In this document: in pieces, positions 12,966 through 24,188 of the stretch
Numbering within the stretch: position 1 is the stretch's first letter
Layout of the letters: each line of letters begins with the position of its first letter
Assembly (NCBI GenBank): GCA_016748015.1
Contig: JAAOMT010000109.1
Location: 84,769 to 148,768, forward strand
DNA from: Geosiphon pyriformis
Lineage: Eukaryota > Glomeromycota > Glomeromycetes > Archaeosporales > Geosiphonaceae
Direction of reading: 5' to 3'
DNA length: 64,000 nucleotides
The notes under the pieces: model-generated
Seen by the model: the letters and a program-made list of their open reading frames with translations, nothing else
Database searches by the model: none
Told to the model about the DNA's origin: nothing
Translations under genes and position numbers: made by a program

Positions 12966-14629
12966 ATGTTTCCTCTATGTGAATGCAGTTAATCAATTAA
13001 TTGAACCATTTTCTCACCAACAACAATCAGGTCGAGGTTTCTAGCATTGAAAATTTCCAATTTTCTGAATTAAGATGTTCCGGATTTTCGATCCCATAAG
13101 AATATCACACAACCGAGTGGCTCACCTGAGCCCCAGTGGTTTCAATGCCATATCAGCGAGTGGTCTTTGTACGCCACTATTTCCCACTTCCATTTCTAAT
13201 TCTGTGTGCCATGTCTCATTGTGTCAAGGAAATATCTTACCCACTAATTCTTTTACTATTAAAAATTTTAATATATCAGGTGAAGAAATTTAAAAAACCA
13301 ACAAATTTAGTTGAATTTTTGAATAGAAATCAAATTTTATCATTGAAGTAACCATTAATTAAACTCATGGGTTTTATCAAGCGTATCCTAAATTCGCTGT
13401 GGTTGAACACAATGCTACAAATTCCGAAAATCGAGTCATCCTGCTCAATAAATCAAAGGGTTTTCGATTCGAGACTAAAACTCTTGGTGCAAGTGGTTTG
13501 GTAACTGGCCATAGAAATCCTAGATTGAATTTTGTAGGAGAAATTAATCGATTATCATTAAAAAATTTCGTCAAACTGAACGATCAAATCTTTTCGATAT
13601 AGAATAGGATTGTATCGAATAAAGGAAATATTTGAAGCAAACTATTTAAATGCGGAAAGTTAATATAATCTTTTAAACTAAAATCAATTATTTTTCTTTA
13701 TACGCTAAGTTTCAAAGCAGAATTTTGGCGCCAGCTTTTAATAGATAAATTCCAGATATGGTAAGAAAAAATAAATTGGAAATTATCAATTTTTTTGTGA
13801 TTGGATATTTTAGGAAATCAAAGATACCATACACTACATATCTTTTCAAATTATTCCGAGAAAAGAATAACTTACGGGTTTTTGAGTATTCTCAAAATGT
13901 CAAGATAATGATTTGTCAGCCATTCATTAATGACTTTCAGGATGCCTAATATCATTAGCCTAATCTAAAAAGGAAATCTTAACAAGCAAAACCCCTTTGT
14001 TGACAAATAAAAAGATAAAATTATTTCCGTCATATCAATCTTTAACTTTGATTTTCCTTACATTGATTAGATTGGTTCAAGTAAAAAGAAATCTTTAAAG
14101 AGGTATTTTTTAAATCGAGTCTTTTGAAAACCTTTGAATTCTTATTAAAATAGCAATATAAAAAATCCAATTTAAGGATTCTTGAAAAAAATTGATGGTA
14201 AACGATAATTTTCATTAAAAAGAATCTAAATCTGAATCTGAATCTTCTATTTGAGTTGGCTGCTTCATAATTGAAAAAAATTATATGACACCATCCTATA
14301 CAAGAACTTGGGTTTTGTGAGATAATATATATTAGTATTTGGGGTAAAGATTCGCAAATAAGAGCAAATCCAAAAATTTTCACTATCAGTAAACAAAAAT
14401 ACGAACAGAAGTTTCCAGAAAGCATATCTTTGTACCATTAGGAATTGTCTTTAAAAAAAAGTTAAAGTAATCAATTACCTATGGGTAAATCTTTTTTTAA
14501 AATTAGTAATAGTAATTTCATTGAAAAACTTTAAAAAGACTTGGTTTGAAATTATCCCTACGAATATGTGAAGTTGCTCAACAAAATTTTGTGAAATAAA
14601 ATAACTTTAACCTGAAATTTTACACAATT
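12966..14629. other. Coding-like remnants, unresolved
   Basis: 13050-13620 has markedly more balanced base composition than its surroundings and open frames on both strands (for example 13399-13602 plus and 13377-13574 minus), which usually marks a real exon on one strand. The minus frame near 13150-13210 gives WHTELEMEVGNSGVQRPLAD and could belong with the gene piece at 12660-12965. I cannot join these with splice sites in a consistent frame and name no product. 13620-14629 is AT-rich; the 14042-14425 minus ORF has no motif I recognise. Confidence 0.4.
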
Positions 14630-16018
14630 ATGAGAGGCATTCCTTGCTGGGTTCTGATAATATTAGCAGTAACCTATCTTTCTCAAATAGCAATCTCAGG
14701 ACCAATACCGAGAGGACTTAATCTTGACCGTCGTATAAAAAAGTATTCAGGTAAGGGTCCTATTNNNNNNNNNNNNNNNNNNNNCCCCCCCCCCCCCCCC
14801 CCCGAAAGATTTTGACCTCTAATTAAAAAATCTAAATAACTATTTTGTGAATTTAAGAGCTTTACTTTTTATTCTATTTCAGTGTCTTGTGTGGACAATT
14901 GCCATTCTATTAGAAGGTAAAGATTAATTTGTAATTTATAATTTTAATCAGATTCTTGAATAAAATCCTGTACTTTATGAGATTATACGATAATTAATAT
15001 GCCGCAGAACATCTAATTAAATCTAAAAATAGTATCCCAAAAACACCCGTATCGGTGATAGAACATCGATCAATAAATGAGACCATCCCCGAACAACAGT
15101 CACCACCAATTGGAACAGAAACAGATCAAGTAACACTAAATCCTTCGAAACTGTCGCCCACATATTCTACATGCATGGAACCGGGAACTTTAGCTCTGGT
15201 GAGAATTCTTTTGACAATTATTATTATTATTATTATTATTATTGTCTATTATTTAAGATAAACTCACGAAAATTTACATCATCATTTTTTAGACATTTGA
15301 TGATGGTCCAGCACCAGTAATTAAAAATCTTTATCTCTTTAATTAATTTTCTGATTTTCTAAAATTTACTTTGGTATCGTTTCAGATTACCAACGCACTC
15401 CTTGATACCCTAAAAGAAAAAAATGTAAAAGCTACATTCTTTCTAAACGGTTCCAATCGTTTCTGCGTCTACTATTACAAGGATGTTCTCCTTAGAATCA
15501 TAGATGAAGGTCATCAATTAGGCCATCATACCTGGAGTCATCCAAATCTAGTTTCCCTATCAGATAATGAAATTATTGATCAGATGTTCAGGCTTGAAAC
15601 TGCTCTTCGTCGAATAATTGGTATGGTGCCAAGTTATATGCGACCTCCATTCGAAGCTGGAATTGATGATGATCGAGTACGGTCAATAGTAGGTGGATTA
15701 GGATACAAGATGGTTGGCTGGAATATAGATCCCGCGGATGCTTTTGAAAATGAAGATAATTTGGATAAACAAAAAGAAGCAATTACCGAACAAATGAACC
15801 TGTACCCATCACTAGCTCCACATATTATACTTAATCATGACCCGCTTCCTATGACTACAAATGATTTGGTGCCATGGGAAATCGATAATCTTTTGAATGC
15901 TGGCTACAAGTTCAAAACTGTTGGTGAGTGTTTGGGAGACTCGGATCCGGATTCATGGTATAAAGAAATTAGTCCTCCTGAGGAGGTCGATCCGAATACT
16001 TGGAATTGTGATAATTAA
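14630..16018 (+). CDS. Secreted chitin deacetylase-like polysaccharide deacetylase (CE4)
   Basis: NodB-type deacetylase that would remove acetyl groups from chitin in the wall. Exons by splice signals: 14630-14750, 14883-14916, 15008-15198, 15293-15316, 15386-16018, about 330 residues in all. Exon 1 is a signal peptide (MRGIPCWVLIILAVTYLSQI). The catalytic domain shows motif 1 TFDDGPAP (split over exons 4 and 5), the metal-site segment HQLGHHTWSHPNL (HxxxH), motif 3 as RPPFEAG (usually RPPYG or RPPFG, so Glu replaces Gly), the W-N-I-D strand and HDPLP near the end. The domain is the usual ~200 residues. Exons 3 to 5 are phase 0 and secure. The frame through the 34-base exon 2 does not fit both neighbours: exon 1 to 2 needs one phase, exon 2 to 3 another. 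The intron between exons 1 and 2 holds the assembly gap, so an exon may be missing there. Intron 3 carries (ATT)9. Confidence 0.85.
14765..14803. other. Assembly gap (20 N) followed by 19 C
   Basis: Twenty N at 14765-14784 then a run of 19 C at 14785-14803, in otherwise AT-rich DNA. It lies in intron 1 of the chitin deacetylase. The C run is either a true GC-rich hard-to-sequence tract or an assembly artefact; the real gap length is unknown. Confidence 0.95.
15217..15243 (+). repeat. (ATT)9 microsatellite in chitin deacetylase intron
   Basis: Nine perfect ATT units inside intron 3. Confidence 0.9.
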
Positions 16019-18386
16019 AAAAATACAAATAGGAGCTGATCATTTTTATAAAATGCTGGACCAGTCTCCTAAGCATACTTTCCTTTTAGAATCACCTTCA
16101 AGTCTATTATTATTTTTTACGATCATGTGCATTATCAATAAACAAATATTTGGAATGATTCAAAAATTAATAAAGAAAGCGGCTGTGTCATATCCTAAAT
16201 CAGAACGATATGAGAAAAAAATTTCAACCTGTTAATATGTACCATCACAAAAATCATTCTTCCGTAAAAACTTTACCGCACATTTTGGTCTTCACACAGT
16301 AGCATTAAACTTGGACTTTTTTTCCAAGTATAAAACATACATTCCAAATAGAGATTAGCAAATCAAAAACCAAGCTGTAGAATTAAAACATTTGATATAC
16401 TATTATATGTTTTTAGTTTTTGAATAGCTGTAAAAGACTGACATTACCAAGAATTTAGAACCACAGGATTGAAGAAATTTTAAATGTGAAATAAAAGTAG
16501 TAAATATAAAAACCAACTAAGAGTTTTGTTCATAAATGAAAAAACTTGCTTTGATTTCAACATATAAATTATCTAAAAAATCTTTAAAAACTAATTTCTT
16601 TTTAAATTGGTTTTGTTTAACAAAATAAAATTTTCAATAATTAATAAAATTTAAGCATTTGTTTTTTTCAAACCGCTTTAAAAAACAGAAAATAGCAAAA
16701 ATCATGTGTATATTAATTATCATGATTTTAGTCTTTTTTAAAAATTTAATCAATTGATACATATATTAATAAAAAAAAATAAGATTTTTAAGTATAAAAT
16801 GATTTTATTTTTGATAAAGAACTTTTTATAAGGATTATTTTGGTTATTAAATGTTTTATGAAATTTTTAATTTCAATACTTGAGTCACTAATAAGGTAAT
16901 TAATTAAAAGAGTAATTAACTAAAAAAATAAATAATTAAGAAATGATACTGCTTATAAAATTAATAATAATAAAATATTTTTAATGTGACTTAACATAAG
17001 ATGCAAATTAAATATATATCTATAAAGAAAATAAAACTGTATTTAAGTAATTGTTTTTTTGTAAATTTAACAAATTACCAAGCCAAAGTAATAAACCATC
17101 AAAACTGTAAAAAATTCTATGTTAAATAATGATAAAAATAAAAAACAATATATACTTAATTTGAATTGAAAATAATACAATGTACAAAATTTTTTGGTTT
17201 ATATTTTTTATTATAATAAACATTACTTTAATTATTTTTTTTGCAAAATACTAATATAAGATGAAAAAAAGTTTATAATATATTATTAATTTGAAAAAAA
17301 AGATAAAAGCAATATTATTTAACAAATTATTTAAATTAAAAATCTTTGAGCCAAATCTTACTTAGAAAATAATATAAATTTTGTAATTCCAACAAAGAAA
17401 ACTAATATTATATCAATATTTTCATTCATAAAAGTAATAATAACAATATATCTTAATCAAATTTATACCTTGTCCTGAGCGATTCGATATAACTCGATTT
17501 GATGGTTTTTGTTTCAATAAGGTTATTTGATGGTAAGATATAATTTACAAATAAGAGCGGTTAACAAATAAAATCGCGATAACTCGGATTATTTTTACAA
17601 TCACGATTACGGTTTAATCAAATAAAATTCAAATAATTCCTCCAAAAGCTCATAATATGAATGGGATGTAAAAAATACCAATGGAGCCATAAGAACAACT
17701 GAATTCTTATTATTGTTAGAAAAAATTTATAACTTTTCAAAAACCCAACTTATATATATTAACTAAGAATAAATAAATGTCACATAGAATGGATTGCATG
17801 GTAGCATTTAAAAAATATTTCCAAAATTGGCTAAGGAGAACTGTTTCTATGATTTTTTTATAAATTTTTAATATTGTAATTAATTTGGTTTTAAACATAA
17901 TCATTGAGTGTGGGATAATAAATTTTCAATTCTGTATGCTTCAAAAATTTGTGACCTTAATTAAAAGATGGTATTTTTATGTTTCAAATTTTTCAATTAA
18001 TTGTAACTCAATGCAAATTGAAAATGACTCGTTTTAATCAATTTCAATAAAATTCAAAGTTCGTATGGAAAAACTTGAAAACCAAAGGTCTCAACAAAAA
18101 GAGGGACTAATCTGAAGAGTGACAAAGCCTTTATAGAAATTTTTTGAACGCTAATGAAGCAGTCGATAAAACAATCAATTATCTAATCAAAAGATCTTTA
18201 ACGAAACAATTAACCTGACTATTTACGCATTCTATGAATGCCATTGAAAAATATTTCCAAAAATTGATGAGAGGTTTTTTTTCTATTCATAAATTATTAT
18301 TAGTAAATGGATTAATTAATTAGAGATGTATGAAATGAAATTCAAAAGATATGAAAGATTGTATGGTAATGAACTCATAAAGAGGG

Positions 18387-18417
<31 letters not shown>

Positions 18418-18674
18418 ACTTTATTTTTACATGTATTATTGATTTTAACTGATTAATTTTCCATGAATAGACTAATATTCAAAATGACTGATGATATTTA
18501 TAGTTTAGGGATTTTATTATGAGAAATAAAATCGAAAAAGGTCATTTCATTAAGAGTTATTCTTGTTCCCTAAATATAGCGTTAGACAGAATTATATTAA
18601 ATTCTTTAACATCTTACCTTTAAGCAAATAATGATAAATTCACTACGATCTAAAATTTGTAAAGTAAATAAACT
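16019..18674. other. AT-rich intergenic stretch
   Basis: Begins with the 3' side of the chitin deacetylase. No further gene seen. 17470-17660 is slightly less AT-rich, with CGAT-containing words, but has no frame of useful length. Confidence 0.5.
18387..18414 (+). repeat. (AATC)7 microsatellite
   Basis: Seven perfect AATC units. Confidence 0.9.
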
Positions 18675-18677
18675 AAC

Positions 18678-19461
18678 CTGCTGAAAACTTTTGTTGTTCA
18701 ATACTTTTTTTATCTAATTTCTTAATCTGACGCTTCCTTTTAGAACTGTTATTACACAAATCTTTTGTAAATTCTTCAAATTTATATTTTACTTCAATTA
18801 GTTCAGTAAAGGAGGGTCCAAATAAGAGAGGTGGTAATTTCAGGTTTAAGTTCATCTAAAATATTCATTCACATCAAAAGATAGCGTCATTAAGAAGATT
18901 ATGAAAGTAAGGCGGGTATTATTCTTAATTCCCATAAAAATCATGCCAGAAAATATAATTATCCCCGGCTATTGTGAACCTTTCCTCTCATAAAACTTCT
19001 GTTGGGATTACTCCAAATATTGAATCATTCGAAGTCGCAACTTCGTACATAACTATTTTTGAATTTTAAGTCATGATAAACCATACATGCAGACCAAGGT
19101 GTAGGATGAATATTTGAGGATAAAATATTTCAAAGTATCTCCATGTTTGGCAACTTCAATCATCCAATCCTGTAATCAAGTGTTTATGCTTTTGCAGCAC
19201 CTATTATTAAAGAGACATGAACATCGCTCTTCTATTAAAAAGAAAATAAAAAATCAAAGTATAAGATTTAAATTCAGATGAATATTTTGATTACTTACCT
19301 TAATAAATTTATTGCAAATTCTATCCCATTTCACTATTCAACATATCTATATATATTTCATCAACTGCCTCGTCCCCACTTTGCAAAATCTTCAAATAAT
19401 AGGATCCATACGTGTTGCAGTTATGAGATTGTAAGTTTTTCTTACTTTGAGTTTTTTCCAT
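18678..19461 (-). pseudogene. Protein kinase of the Glomeromycotina-expanded type, decayed
   Basis: Pieces of one kinase can be followed on the minus strand in the right order. N-terminal: SYYLKILQSGDEAVDEIYID followed by a broken match to the WNLQWIPYDKF region that precedes the kinase domain in this group. Then VYHDLKFKN (remnant of HRDLKxxN), a GVIPTEVL segment (remnant of GVIPYxAPEVL), ERFTIAGD and ELKPEITTS (the GLRPEI region). The C-terminal tail contains EEFTKDLCNNSSKRKRQIKK, which I recall as characteristic of Rhizophagus kinases. Frames change several times, stops lie in the domain (for example after EVL), and the ATP-binding glycine loop and VAIK lysine were not found. The last exon ends at a GTTAGT donor near 18677 without a following exon. 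It cannot be an active kinase. Confidence 0.7.
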
Positions 19462-22400
19462 TGTGAAAGAGTATTACGCGAATGCTGATAAATAAGATTT
19501 TGGCATATTTCTATTTAAATATTTGTCCCTCACTTTTAAATGGGAGCTTTCTTTCAAAAATTTCTAAAGACTGACCTCGTATTTTATCCTGATTCTCTAA
19601 ATTCTAATATTAGATGTTAGCTCCGGAATCAATTGATATTTTTACCAACATTGTTTGTGTGTGTAATGCATGATTTAAGACTTTATGCATTTACCTTGCA
19701 CACAGAAAATTAAACATCTGTAATACCTCAAAGTTAGTCATTTCCAAAATCTGTTGTCTTAAGAATTTATTCAGAAATTTTTTTAAATAATTGAATATGA
19801 AAATGGAGATTGTGTTGGTTATCTTCAGCCTCAAATAAAATTTTTAAATGGCCCATAATCTGTAGTATTAAAATGCTGACTAACTTTCAACAAAGTAAAT
19901 TGGTAACCATAAAATATTGATTCTAGGTTCAAATCAGATATTGTTATCGAGCTTCATTTTCCGAGATATCTATTTTAAATTTTTGCAGTGTGATATAAAT
20001 TCTCGATATATTTTTTAATATAGCTAAAGAATAAGATATCTAATTGGATAGAAATTGTCTAACAAATTCGGCATTTTAATCTTGAAAAAAATCGAAAATA
20101 ATACTGAATTCGACTTTAGTAATTAACATTAGAATTTTATTAAATCTTGAAATAGTTTAATTTTTTATAATTTTTCCACAAGAATAAAATTTTTGCAACA
20201 AGTCCACGGTTTGAAATTTACAAATAAAGCAATTTAAATCTTACATAAGTAAAAAGAGTATTTTCAAACCAAATATAAAAAATTTAAGAAACATTCTAAA
20301 TAATAAGTAAGCAATTCTAAAAAAAAAGTCATAAATATGACAAATTTACAAAGCTAAAATATTTTTTGTTTTTACATATTTTAAAGTAAATTTAAATTTA
20401 CAAAAATATATATTTTTTATTTAAATTCAGCTGCTAAAATTAAAAGTAAAAAAAATGTGTTGGTAAAAAGAAAGAAATTATGAATTTAACTTTCTAATTG
20501 ATGTAAAACCATGTCAACAAATAATAAATTAATTTAATTATTTCTGAATATGTGAAAGTCCAAATTTATAATCTGCCAGTTGAAAATGTCTTGAAAAGCT
20601 TTTTTTCTACTCTTTAATATTCAGAAGAATTATAATACAATTTTCAAGTGCAATACTTGAATTAATAACTTGAGATTTTCAATTAGGAAATTTAAATTTC
20701 AATTGCTTCTAACAGAACAAATTAATAATAATGGGATTCACGAATTTGTCTGATTTGAAGAGAAAATCTTTCATCATAATCTTGAAATTTGTCTGGCAAA
20801 GAGGCCCCTAATAAAGAATTTTATTTTGCTAATAGGTAATATTTGGCCAATTTTGAGAAATAAGTAGGAATCTAAAACAATATATTCTCTTGTCAAAAAA
20901 ATTATTTTCTAATGTATACACATATGGTTAAAGGGAAACTTTATTAGAATTATTTATACATTATAAGTTTCTCTGAATAAATTAAAATAACATATATATA
21001 TATATATATTAAATGTCAAATATTGCAACAAAAATTCTATGCTTTTTTTGTGAAGTATTGATTGAATTCTTCTTGTAGAAATAGGATTTATTGTCTTTTA
21101 TAGAAATATCTGCTAAATTCTTTCGTCATAATTCCTTATTTTAAAGAATAGTAATCCTTAATTTTTGGCATTTTCAGGTGGTCACGTTTTAGAAAGTTCT
21201 CCCAATTCATGAGCTGTAAAAACTCGCATAAAAGTTATACGATGAAATCCTATATTTTTTGCAATCTATTTATTGCGTTTTTTTGCAAGGGCCAATATAT
21301 GCGACAAATTAAAAAATAATGTATCACAAAAATTAGATAGCTAGTTACATACAAAAAGGTTAATTAATTAACTATCTAATTTTTGACCCTGAAATATTTT
21401 TGTCACCCTTCCCCCGATATCTTAGTATGTTAATGAAAGATTAGAGATCCAATACATCTTTTTAGAGTTCAGAAAATAACTATGGACAAATTTCTACACT
21501 TGAAAAGTTTTCCATAAATTTATATCCAAAATTTTAAATAGAAGATTGTAAAAATTTTTTGAAAGAGTTTTCCCGAAAAAAATCCAATATCTAAAGAGAA
21601 ACTCATATTGTCAAAATATTTTAAGCACATTAGTTGACTGAGAGGGAATTTAGGTGTCCCAATTTTTTGATAAATAAATATTTTGTTCCAGATAAGAATA
21701 TTTTGAAATGAAACAGATTAAATTTAAAATAATCTTTACAATCACCAATATAAAACTAAAAAACAAGCAAACAAATTAGTTTATCTTGAACTATTAATTA
21801 ATTCTTTAATAGATGGGTTTGAAATCAATTAATTACAAAAGGATGAATTTAAAATTTTTCGTAATACAAAAAAAAATAAGAATGAGAACGGGAAAGACTA
21901 ATTACATTACATGTATGGACAATACTTTTCAGAAAATGTTCATTCATCCTTGATCAAAGATCTATTGTTGTAATCTTTTGAAGTGAAACCATTTTGATCA
22001 AAATTAAACCCAGAGTTTTACAATGTTGATTGGGAATTATAACTCATTTAAAAGCTTTAATGATATTTTAAAATAAAATTTCCAAAATCATTTATGAGCT
22101 TTTCCCAAATCAATTTAAATTAACTGATTCAAAAAATTAGATGGCAGCAAAATTTTATCCTTGTAGAAACCTCTTCAAATTTATCCAAGATATGTGAAAT
22201 TGGGGTTATAAAAAATCGACTCTTGGACATTGGTAATATATATTTTTAAATTTTTTATTTAACCACAAATTTTTATTATGAAAATCTCCAGTATAAATAT
22301 ATTTTAAAAAGTTCAACTTGTATTGATTGACACAGAAATTTGTCATTAAAACGATACATTTTTGAATTAGACTCCAATCTTTACTTTTAATATTTATTAA

Positions 22401-22641
22401 TATTTTTATTTAATTTGTTGATATCGAAAATAGAATCATTTTATCATGATAAATATTTATTTATCTCTACTTTTGTTTTGTATACTATAACAATGATGCT
22501 TGGGGTTGTTTAGAGAACTAAAACTCAAACCGAAAATTCCTAATCTGTCTTAAAAAAATATTTGGAAAATCTTTTTGACTTGATCTTTTTAAATAAAATC
22601 AAAAATTGTCGCTGAAAAAAATTTTCGATTTTAAGCTCAAC
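19462..22641. other. AT-rich intergenic stretch with a 14-bp-arm hairpin
   Basis: No gene I can support. Mostly simple AT-rich DNA. A perfect inverted repeat at 21327-21385 is listed separately. Confidence 0.5.
21327..21385. repeat. Inverted repeat (hairpin), 14-bp perfect arms
   Basis: CAAAAATTAGATAG at 21327-21340 is the exact reverse complement of CTATCTAATTTTTG at 21372-21385, with partial pairing continuing inward (CTAGTTA / TTAATTA). The flank to the right reads ACCCTGAAATATTTTTGTCA, which is reminiscent of DNA-transposon termini, so this may be a MITE-like remnant. Confidence 0.5.
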
Positions 22642-24188
22642 ATGAAACTTAGCAATACATTTATCTCAAAAAAATTGTTTTTAGAACTCAATATTATAAA
22701 GTTTTCGTATAAAATTCAAACTAGACTTTGGTGGATTTTTCTTCTAATTCTAATTGGAAAACTTTTGTATGAGACTTTAGTGTTTAAAACAAGATTAGAC
22801 AAAAAAACTATCGTAAAAAAATCATCATTTCAATTCGAAAAATTTACAAATCATGTAAAAAAAAGCCAACTTTCTTTTTCGTCAACACTTATAAAACAAA
22901 ATATAACTTTAAATAAGCGGATTAATACGGCAGAAGAAATCTCACTCCCTAAAAAATTAGTCAATGATCTAATATTCAAAGAATTTTTGGCAAACATGGC
23001 ACACATGGCAAATATTCCTCATTGCCTTTTTGGTCATAAATACGTCAATAACGCCCGTTTAATAGTTTGTAAGTGTGAAATTGTTTTAGAGTATTTAGTT
23101 GAATGCCTAATAATTATTTTAAACGTTTGGTGCCCTACAGTCGATGTAACAATTGCTATGATTGAAAACAGAAGAGCAATTATTGGATACTTTCGGGGTA
23201 AGTGATTAGCAATCATATTTTTTTTTTCGAATTTATTGTTAAATATTCTTTTAAATTCATTTACATGTGTGACTCAAGGACCCGAATATTCTATACATGA
23301 ATGGGATAGAAAAAGATTTGAACTTAAATCACATGATTGGCCAATTTACTCTGTTTGGTACGATGTGTTGACTAGCGAACATTTTATTAGAAGTGCTACA
23401 AAAATTGACAAACTTATCTCAACGTGGACTGATGAAATAATTCCATTTTATTTTGCTGGACATGGTATAGGAGGAGGTAGGGTTCTTTAAATTATAAAGT
23501 CGTATTTAAATCCCCATGCACAGGCGATACTTTACTTTACTTTTAATGAAAAGCTCTTTTTAACTTTTAAATTCTAATTACTATCAAGTGTATGCCCTAG
23601 TTGTGGGTATGAATATAGCAATGTCCAATAAGCCTAATGCAAAACCAAACCTATGGAAAAAAAGAGATGTTACCGTTGTCACTTTTGGGCAACCAAGAGT
23701 AGGAAGTTATAAATTCGCCCAACGTGTTAACCAGCTCAGGATGCTGAACTTTCTCAAAATATATCGTGTAACACACACAGATGATTATATTCCTCAACTA
23801 CCAAATAAAGGGGATTCAGGAATAAAATATTTTCATAGTGATCGAGAGTATTGGATTTCAAATCCTGATTGTGAGTGTACAGCGTCGTCTAAAACAGATG
23901 GTTACGAACTTTTTGATTGTCCAGGTTACTCTGACTTGGATTCTAATTTATTTGGTGAAAATAAAGTAACAAGCTTTCAATTTTGATGTTCAACCGTTTT
24001 TATTCAAACATGTTGAATAACTGTTTAAAAAATCTTAATCTTAGGAATGTAACCTTGGAACGAGTTCAACAACAAACTACGAAGCTGGTTTCCGAAATTA
24101 TTTTGGTACCATTTTTGGGGATTGCTTTTCTTTTCAAAATAATCCAAGAAATTCATTATTTCCTTTTGAAGGATTGAGACTAGTTTAG
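22642..24188 (+). CDS. Class-3 lipase-fold protein lacking the nucleophile Ser (copy 1)
   Basis: Exons 22642-23197, 23279-23476, 23589-23965 and 24045-24188 join in frame to 424 codons with GT-AG introns. Residues about 33-52 (RLWWIFLLILIGKLLYETLV) form a membrane or signal-anchor segment. The lipase_3 landmarks follow: IGYFRG across the first intron, DEIIPFYFAGHGIGG, VTVVTFGQPRVGSYKF, YRVTHTDDYIPQLP and FHSDREYW. In active members the second block is GHSLGG; here it is GHGIGG, so the Ser is replaced by Gly248, while Asp317 and His334 are kept. Exon 4 (ECNLGTSSTT, GFRNYFGTIFGDC) fits the C-terminal end of the paralogue at 30.6 kb. The intact frame over four exons argues for a maintained protein, but not for a hydrolase. 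Frame and splice sites are certain to me; the function is open. Confidence 0.85.

Noticed and set aside
15897-16235. 112-codon plus ORF overlapping the chitin deacetylase end
   Set aside because: Shadow frame of the deacetylase last exon running into its trailer; no motif.
19278-19466. 62-codon plus ORF
   Set aside because: Antisense to the N-terminal part of the kinase pseudogene.
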